The notes under the pieces were generated by a model. That model saw only the letters and a list, made by a program, of their open reading frames with translations, was not told the origin of the DNA and did not search any database. A DNA stretch of 17,883 nt from contig CALFXR010000034.1 in assembly GCA_937958475.1 (NCBI GenBank), forward strand, positions 1 through 17,883, written 5' to 3'. The position numbers and the translations under genes are program-made. Below are positions 14,261-17,883 of the stretch, in pieces (the first letter of the stretch is position 1; the number at the start of each line of letters is the position of its first letter). The stretch comes from an uncultured Mesorhizobium sp. (lineage in GTDB: Bacteria > Pseudomonadota > Alphaproteobacteria > Rhizobiales > Rhizobiaceae).

Positions 14261-15250
14261 ATGAAGCCCTCACCTGTCTCGCCGACCATCCCGCTCGACC
14301 GGGACGGCGTCCATCACGGACACCTGCGCCTGCCCTACAGCCGGGACGATTCCGCCTGGGGCTCGGTGATGATCCCGATCTGCGTGGTCGGCAACGGCCG
14401 CGGTCCGACGGCGCTGCTGACCGGCGCCAATCACGGCGACGAGTACGAAGGCCCGCTGGCGCTGTTCGACCTGGCGCGGACGCTGCGCGCCGACACGGTG
14501 AGCGGGCGGGTGATCATCGTCCCGGCGATGAACTATCCCGCCTTCAGGGCCGGCACGCGCACCTCGCCGATCGACAGGGGCAACCTGAACCGGTCCTTCC
14601 CCGGCGCACCCGACGGAACCGTGACGCAGAAAATCGCCGACTTCTTCCAGCGCGAACTGCTGCCCGGGGCGGACATCGTCCTCGACTTCCACTCCGGCGG
14701 CAGGACGCTCGACTTCGTCCCCTTCTGCGCCGGCCACATCCTGGCGGACAAGGATCAGGAGCGGCGGACCTTTGCCGCCGTGGAAGCCTTCGCCGCGCCG
14801 TGGTCTATGCGCATGACCGAGATCGACGCCGTCGGCATGTACGACACCGCCGCCGAAGAGATGGGCAAGGTCTTCGTCACCACCGAACTCGGCGGCGGCG
14901 GCACGTCGCGGGCCGAGACCGTGCGTATCGCCCGGCGCGGCGCCGCGAATCTCCTGAAGCACGCCGGCATCCTGGCGGGTGAGGTGGAGAACGCGCCGAC
15001 CCGCTGGCTGGACATGCCCGACGGCTGCTTCTCCTTCGCCGACGAGGACGGCATGATCGAAACCATGTTCGACCTCGGCGAGGCGGTGGAAGCGGGCGCA
15101 ATCGTCGCGCGCATCTGGCCGACCGGCGCCACGGGGCGGGCCCCGCGGGACATCAGGGCGACGATCCCGGGGCTGCTCGTCGCCCGCCACTTCCCCGGCT
15201 TGGTCCAGGCGGGCGACTGCGTCAGCGTGGTCGGCTGTCCGGCGGACTGA
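14261..15250 (+). CDS. doeB: N-alpha-acetyl-L-2,4-diaminobutyrate deacetylase DoeB (EutE)
   Basis: A 329-residue zinc hydrolase of the succinylglutamate desuccinylase/aspartoacylase (M14-like) family. Zinc ligands are visible: His58 and Glu61 in GANHGDEYEG, and His144 in LDFHSGG. Glu209 in TTELGGGG is the likely general base, and NLNRSFPG (108-115) is a typical substrate motif. It removes acetate from the DoeA product to give L-2,4-diaminobutyrate for DoeD. AAGGA lies six bases before the ATG, inside the end of doeA. It is the last gene of the plus-strand ectoine operon; a GC-rich hairpin follows. Confidence 0.93.
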   Translation: MKPSPVSPTIPLDRDGVHHGHLRLPYSRDDSAWGSVMIPICVVGNGRGPTALLTGANHGDEYEGPLALFDLARTLRADTVSGRVIIVPAMNYPAFRAGTRTSPIDRGNLNRSFPGAPDGTVTQKIADFFQRELLPGADIVLDFHSGGRTLDFVPFCAGHILADKDQERRTFAAVEAFAAPWSMRMTEIDAVGMYDTAAEEMGKVFVTTELGGGGTSRAETVRIARRGAANLLKHAGILAGEVENAPTRWLDMPDGCFSFADEDGMIETMFDLGEAVEAGAIVARIWPTGATGRAPRDIRATIPGLLVARHFPGLVQAGDCVSVVGCPAD

Positions 15251-15256
15251 CGATCG

Positions 15257-15282
15257 CGGCGCGTCCGCGCAACGGCGCGCCG
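15257..15282 (+). terminator. Hairpin after doeB, possible operon end
   Basis: CGGCGCG (15257-15263) and CGCGCCG (15276-15282) form a perfect 7-bp stem with a 12-base loop seven bases after the doeB stop. There is no T-run, so a factor-dependent end or simple message protection is as likely as intrinsic termination. The remaining 71 bases before chrA show no clear promoter. Confidence 0.35.
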
Positions 15283-15353
15283 GCGGATTGCCTTGTCGTG
15301 ATCGTTCCGGCAAAACCCGACCTGACGCACCACACAATGGCGACGGGCGGACG

Positions 15354-16574
15354 ATGGCGGGACCGGTGGAGGGAAGTGATCGCGTTCGGCCGGCGGGCTC
15401 CCCGGGCGAGGTCTTCCTCGCCTTCCTCAAGCTTGGCCTGACCTCGTTCGGCGGGCCGATCGCGCATCTCGGCTTTTTCCGCGACGAACTGGTCGTGCGG
15501 CGTAGGTGGATCGACGAGAAGGCCTATGCCGAGCTCGTCGCGCTCTGCCAGTTCCTGCCGGGTCCGGCATCGAGCCAGGTCGGCTTCGCGCTGGGTCTGC
15601 TGCGCGGCGGGCCGCTCGGCGCGCTCGCCGCCTTTGTCGCCTTCACGCTGCCCTCGGCGGCGCTGATGCTGCTCTTCGCCTACGGCGCCGCGGCCTTCGG
15701 CGGGCCGGTCGGCGGCGGCATCGTCGCCGGCCTGAAGATCGTCGCCGTGGCGATCGTGGCGCAGGCCGTGTGGGGCATGGCGCGCAGCCTGGCGCCCGAC
15801 CGGGAACGGGCGACGATCGCGCTCGGCGCCGTGCTGATCGTGATCCTGGCGGCAGGCGCGGCCGGCCAGGTGCTGGCGATCGCTGCCGGGGGGATCGCCG
15901 GCCTGCTCGTCTGCCGGACAGCGACCGAGCCGGCGGCGGTGCATGCGGGTTTCCGGGTCTCGCGCCTGGCGGGCATGGTCTCGCTGGCGCTGTTCTTCGC
16001 CCTGTTGGCCGGGCTGCCGTTCGTCGCGAACCATGCAGGCTCGCCGGGACTGGCGGTGTTCGACGCCTTCTACAGGGCCGGCTCGCTGGTCTTCGGCGGC
16101 GGCCACGTCGTGCTGCCGCTGCTGGAAAGCGAGGTCGTCGGCCGCGGCTGGGCCGGCCACGACCAGTTCCTCGCCGGCTACGGCGCCGCCCAGGCGGTGC
16201 CCGGTCCTCTGTTCACCTTCGCCGCCTATCTCGGCGCCATCCTGAACACCGGATCCGGCGGGTTCGCCGGCGCGGCGATCGCGCTTGCCGGCGTCTTCCT
16301 GCCGGGCTTCCTGCTGCTCCTCGGCGTCATCCCCTTCTGGGACCGCTTCCGGCGGATGTCGGGAATGCAGGCGCTGATGCGCGGGGCCAATGCGGCGGTG
16401 GTGGGCATCCTCGGCGCGGCGCTCTACGATCCCGTGTTCTCGTCCGCCGTCACCGATCCGCGCCGGTTCGCCCTGGCGTTGACCTGCTTCGTGCTCCTGA
16501 TGGCATGGAAGGCGGCGCCGTGGATCGTGGTCCTCGTCGGCGCCGCCGGCGGCGTGCTGCTGGGCGCCGGCTGA
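15354..16574 (+). CDS. chrA: Chromate transporter ChrA, long (two-domain) form
   Basis: A 406-residue inner-membrane protein with the duplicated CHR domain. The first half has SFGGPIAHLGFFRDELV (31-47) and LCQFLPGPASSQ (64-75). The second half repeats this as VFGGGHVVLPLLE and GYGAAQAVPGPLFTFAAYLGA. About ten hydrophobic segments can be seen. ChrA proteins export chromate, giving resistance, although many family members are untested and may move other anions. The ATG at 15354 was chosen because the first domain motif follows at a normal distance; a TTG at 15288 would add 22 unconserved residues. The ribosome-binding site is weak. No functional link to ectoine use is evident. Confidence 0.9.
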   Translation: MAGPVEGSDRVRPAGSPGEVFLAFLKLGLTSFGGPIAHLGFFRDELVVRRRWIDEKAYAELVALCQFLPGPASSQVGFALGLLRGGPLGALAAFVAFTLPSAALMLLFAYGAAAFGGPVGGGIVAGLKIVAVAIVAQAVWGMARSLAPDRERATIALGAVLIVILAAGAAGQVLAIAAGGIAGLLVCRTATEPAAVHAGFRVSRLAGMVSLALFFALLAGLPFVANHAGSPGLAVFDAFYRAGSLVFGGGHVVLPLLESEVVGRGWAGHDQFLAGYGAAQAVPGPLFTFAAYLGAILNTGSGGFAGAAIALAGVFLPGFLLLLGVIPFWDRFRRMSGMQALMRGANAAVVGILGAALYDPVFSSAVTDPRRFALALTCFVLLMAWKAAPWIVVLVGAAGGVLLGAG

Positions 16575-16577
16575 GCG

Positions 16578-16609
16578 CACGGCCGGTTCCCGCCCGATGG
16601 CCGGCCGTG
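16578..16609 (+). terminator. Strong hairpin after chrA
   Basis: CACGGCCGG (16578-16586) and CCGGCCGTG (16601-16609) are a perfect 9-bp inverted repeat with a 14-base loop, starting three bases after the chrA stop. No T-run follows. It probably marks the 3' end of the chrA transcript. The rest of the gap to 16697 holds no clear promoter boxes that I can defend. Confidence 0.45.
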
Positions 16610-16697
16610 GTCTAGTGCAAACGGACGACGCGACGGTTGCGGCAGGATGCCATCCGGTCCAGCATCGAGCGCGCGTTCAAACAGGGAGCGGATGGCG

Positions 16698-17456
16698 ATG
16701 GCGGGCCGGCTGGCCAACAAGGTAGCGGTCGTCACCGGCGCCAGCGGCGGCATCGGCGAGGTGACGGCGCGGCTGTTCGCCCGCGAAGGCGCGACGACGA
16801 TACTCGCCGCGCGCAGCGCCGACAGATGCGAGGCGATCGTCGCCGAGATCGCGGAAGCGGGCGGCGAGGCGATCTTCCTGCAGACCGATGTCACCGAGCC
16901 CGACAGCGTCGCCGCGACCTTTACGGCGATCGGCGCCCGCTACGGCCGTCTCGATGTGCTGTTCAACAATGCCGGCGGTTCGACCTCGGCCGACGGGCCG
17001 CTGACGGTCGCGCCTCTGGAGGAGTTCTGGCGGGCGCTGAAGCTCGACCTGTTCGGCACCTGGCTGTGCAGCCGCTCGGCGATCCCGCTGATGCAGAAAT
17101 CGGGCGGCGGCTCGATCGTCAACAGCGCCTCGATCGTCGCCGAGATGGGCATCCCCAACCGCGACGCCTACACCGCCTCCAAGGGCGGCGTCGTCGCCCT
17201 CACCCGCTCGATGGCGGTCGAGTTCGCCAAAGACAACATCCGCGTCAACGTCGTCATCCCCGGCGCGGTGGGCACGCCGCGCGTGCTCGGCTTCTTCGAG
17301 CGCGAGCCGCACCTGAAGAAGCAGTGGGACGCCTATCTCCTCGGCATCGCCGACCCGATCGACGTCGCCAACGCCGTGCTGTTCCTCGCCAGCGACGAAT
17401 CGCGCCGCACCACGGGGCAGAAGCTGCCGGTCGACAGCGGCATCCTCATCTCCTGA
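16698..17456 (+). CDS. Short-chain dehydrogenase/reductase (SDR), substrate unknown
   Basis: A 252-residue classical SDR of FabG-like size. It has the cofactor motif TGASGGIG (13-20), NNAG (90-93), and the catalytic set Ser145, Tyr158 and Lys162 (YTASK). The ending GQKLPVDSGILIS matches the family's TGxxxxVDGG end, with serine in place of the first glycine. An Ala-Arg-Ser after the second strand (AARSADR) suggests NADP preference, which is inference. The ATG at 16698 has GGGAG nine bases upstream; the ATG at 16692 is only three bases from it and less likely. The next gene, an acyl-CoA synthetase/ligase-like protein, starts eight bases after the stop, so the two probably share an operon for degrading an unknown acid or alcohol. 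Confidence 0.88.
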   Translation: MAGRLANKVAVVTGASGGIGEVTARLFAREGATTILAARSADRCEAIVAEIAEAGGEAIFLQTDVTEPDSVAATFTAIGARYGRLDVLFNNAGGSTSADGPLTVAPLEEFWRALKLDLFGTWLCSRSAIPLMQKSGGGSIVNSASIVAEMGIPNRDAYTASKGGVVALTRSMAVEFAKDNIRVNVVIPGAVGTPRVLGFFEREPHLKKQWDAYLLGIADPIDVANAVLFLASDESRRTTGQKLPVDSGILIS

Positions 17457-17464
17457 GCGGTCCC

Positions 17465-17883
17465 ATGGAAATCCTCTCGCAGATTCTTGCCCGCAACGTC
17501 CGGCTGGTGCCCGACCGCGCCTTCATCGTCGCCGACGAGGGCAGCTTCACCTACAGCGCCTTCGCCGAGGCGACGGCGCGCATGGCCAACGTGCTCGCCG
17601 CGCGCGGCATCGGCAAGGGCGACCGCGTCGGCCTCTATCTGCCGTCGACGCCGACGATGGCGGTCGCCTTCTGGGCCTGCCAGCGGCTCGGCGCGGTGCC
17701 GGCACCGCTCTCGGCCATGTTCCGCCACGCCGAGCTGCGCGCCATCGTTGCACGCACCGGCATGCGCGCGGTCGTCGCCGACGGCTCGACATGGCCGTAT
17801 TTCTCGGAGATCCGCCACGAATTCGCCGGCCTCGCCGCCTGCCTGGTGGCCGGCGGCGGCGTCGCGGCGGAAGACGACCTCGA
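17465..17883 (+). CDS. AMP-binding acyl-CoA synthetase/ligase, N-terminal part (3' truncated by window)
   Basis: The frame stays open from the ATG at 17465 to the window edge, giving 139 codons. The protein begins like the ANL (acyl/aryl-CoA synthetase) superfamily: LVPDRAFIVADEGSFTYSAFAEATARMAN, then GIGKGDRVGLYLPSTPTMAVAFWACQRLGAVPAPLSAMF. These are the typical N-terminal segments before the ATP-binding P-loop, which lies beyond the window. It would activate a carboxylic acid to its CoA ester; the substrate cannot be told. No strong ribosome-binding site is seen, and its closeness to the SDR gene suggests co-transcription. Confidence 0.87.
   Translation, partial: MEILSQILARNVRLVPDRAFIVADEGSFTYSAFAEATARMANVLAARGIGKGDRVGLYLPSTPTMAVAFWACQRLGAVPAPLSAMFRHAELRAIVARTGMRAVVADGSTWPYFSEIRHEFAGLAACLVAGGGVAAEDDL

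Noticed and set aside
15222..16580. A 452-codon minus-strand open frame opposite chrA
   Set aside because: It is rich in Arg, Gln, His and Asp with no family motifs, as expected for the antisense shadow of a GC-rich gene; chrA on the plus strand has clear duplicated domains.
1..17883. CRISPR arrays, tRNA or rRNA genes, insertion sequences and integration sites
   Set aside because: No regularly spaced repeats, tRNA-like cloverleaf sequence, transposase or integrase frames, or flanking direct repeats were seen by eye; short RNAs could be missed.

Overview
This is a GC-rich, densely packed bacterial window. The gene content (a binding-protein ABC uptake system of EhuABCD type next to eutABC, doeA and doeB) is most like ectoine-degrading alphaproteobacteria, probably Hyphomicrobiales (Rhizobiales). 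The taxonomic call is inference from gene content and composition.

The core, about 819-15250, reads as a complete ectoine/hydroxyectoine import and catabolism locus. A MocR-type regulator (enuR, + strand) sits divergently from a minus-strand operon: AsnC/Lrp regulator, aldehyde dehydrogenase (doeC), class III aminotransferase (doeD) and an extra MDR-type oxidoreductase. Downstream of enuR on the plus strand is one long, tightly spaced unit: ehuA (ATPase), ehuB (periplasmic binding protein), ehuC and ehuD (permeases), eutA, eutB, eutC, doeA/eutD (ectoine hydrolase) and doeB/eutE (deacetylase). Several junctions overlap by 1-4 bases (ehuD/eutA, eutA/eutB, eutB/eutC, doeD/oxidoreductase), which suggests translational coupling.

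The assembled pathway: EhuABCD imports (hydroxy)ectoine. EutABC are thought to process hydroxyectoine. DoeA opens the ring to N-alpha-acetyl-diaminobutyrate, and DoeB removes acetate to give diaminobutyrate. DoeD transaminates that to aspartate semialdehyde, and DoeC oxidises it to aspartate. EnuR and the AsnC/Lrp protein would tune this to pathway intermediates.

Left flank (1-752): the 3' end of an aldehyde-dehydrogenase-like gene whose visible domain stops before the catalytic cysteine, as in the degenerate second half of tandem (ALDH16-like) proteins. It converges on the catabolic operon across a 66-bp gap bounded by a perfect inverted repeat. Right flank (15354-17883): a full-length ChrA chromate transporter, a hairpin, then a short-chain dehydrogenase and the start of an AMP-binding acyl-CoA synthetase/ligase that runs off the window.

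The main unexplained signals are a 14-base motif, AATTGnnnTGATTT-like, found once before enuR and twice (23 bp apart) before ehuA, a candidate EnuR operator; the translationally coupled oxidoreductase with no place in the standard pathway; and two hairpins between ehuB and ehuC. I saw no RNA genes, insertion sequences, CRISPR arrays or prophage genes. Apart from the genes, no stretch exceeds 300 bases; every gap over about 60 bases is described.
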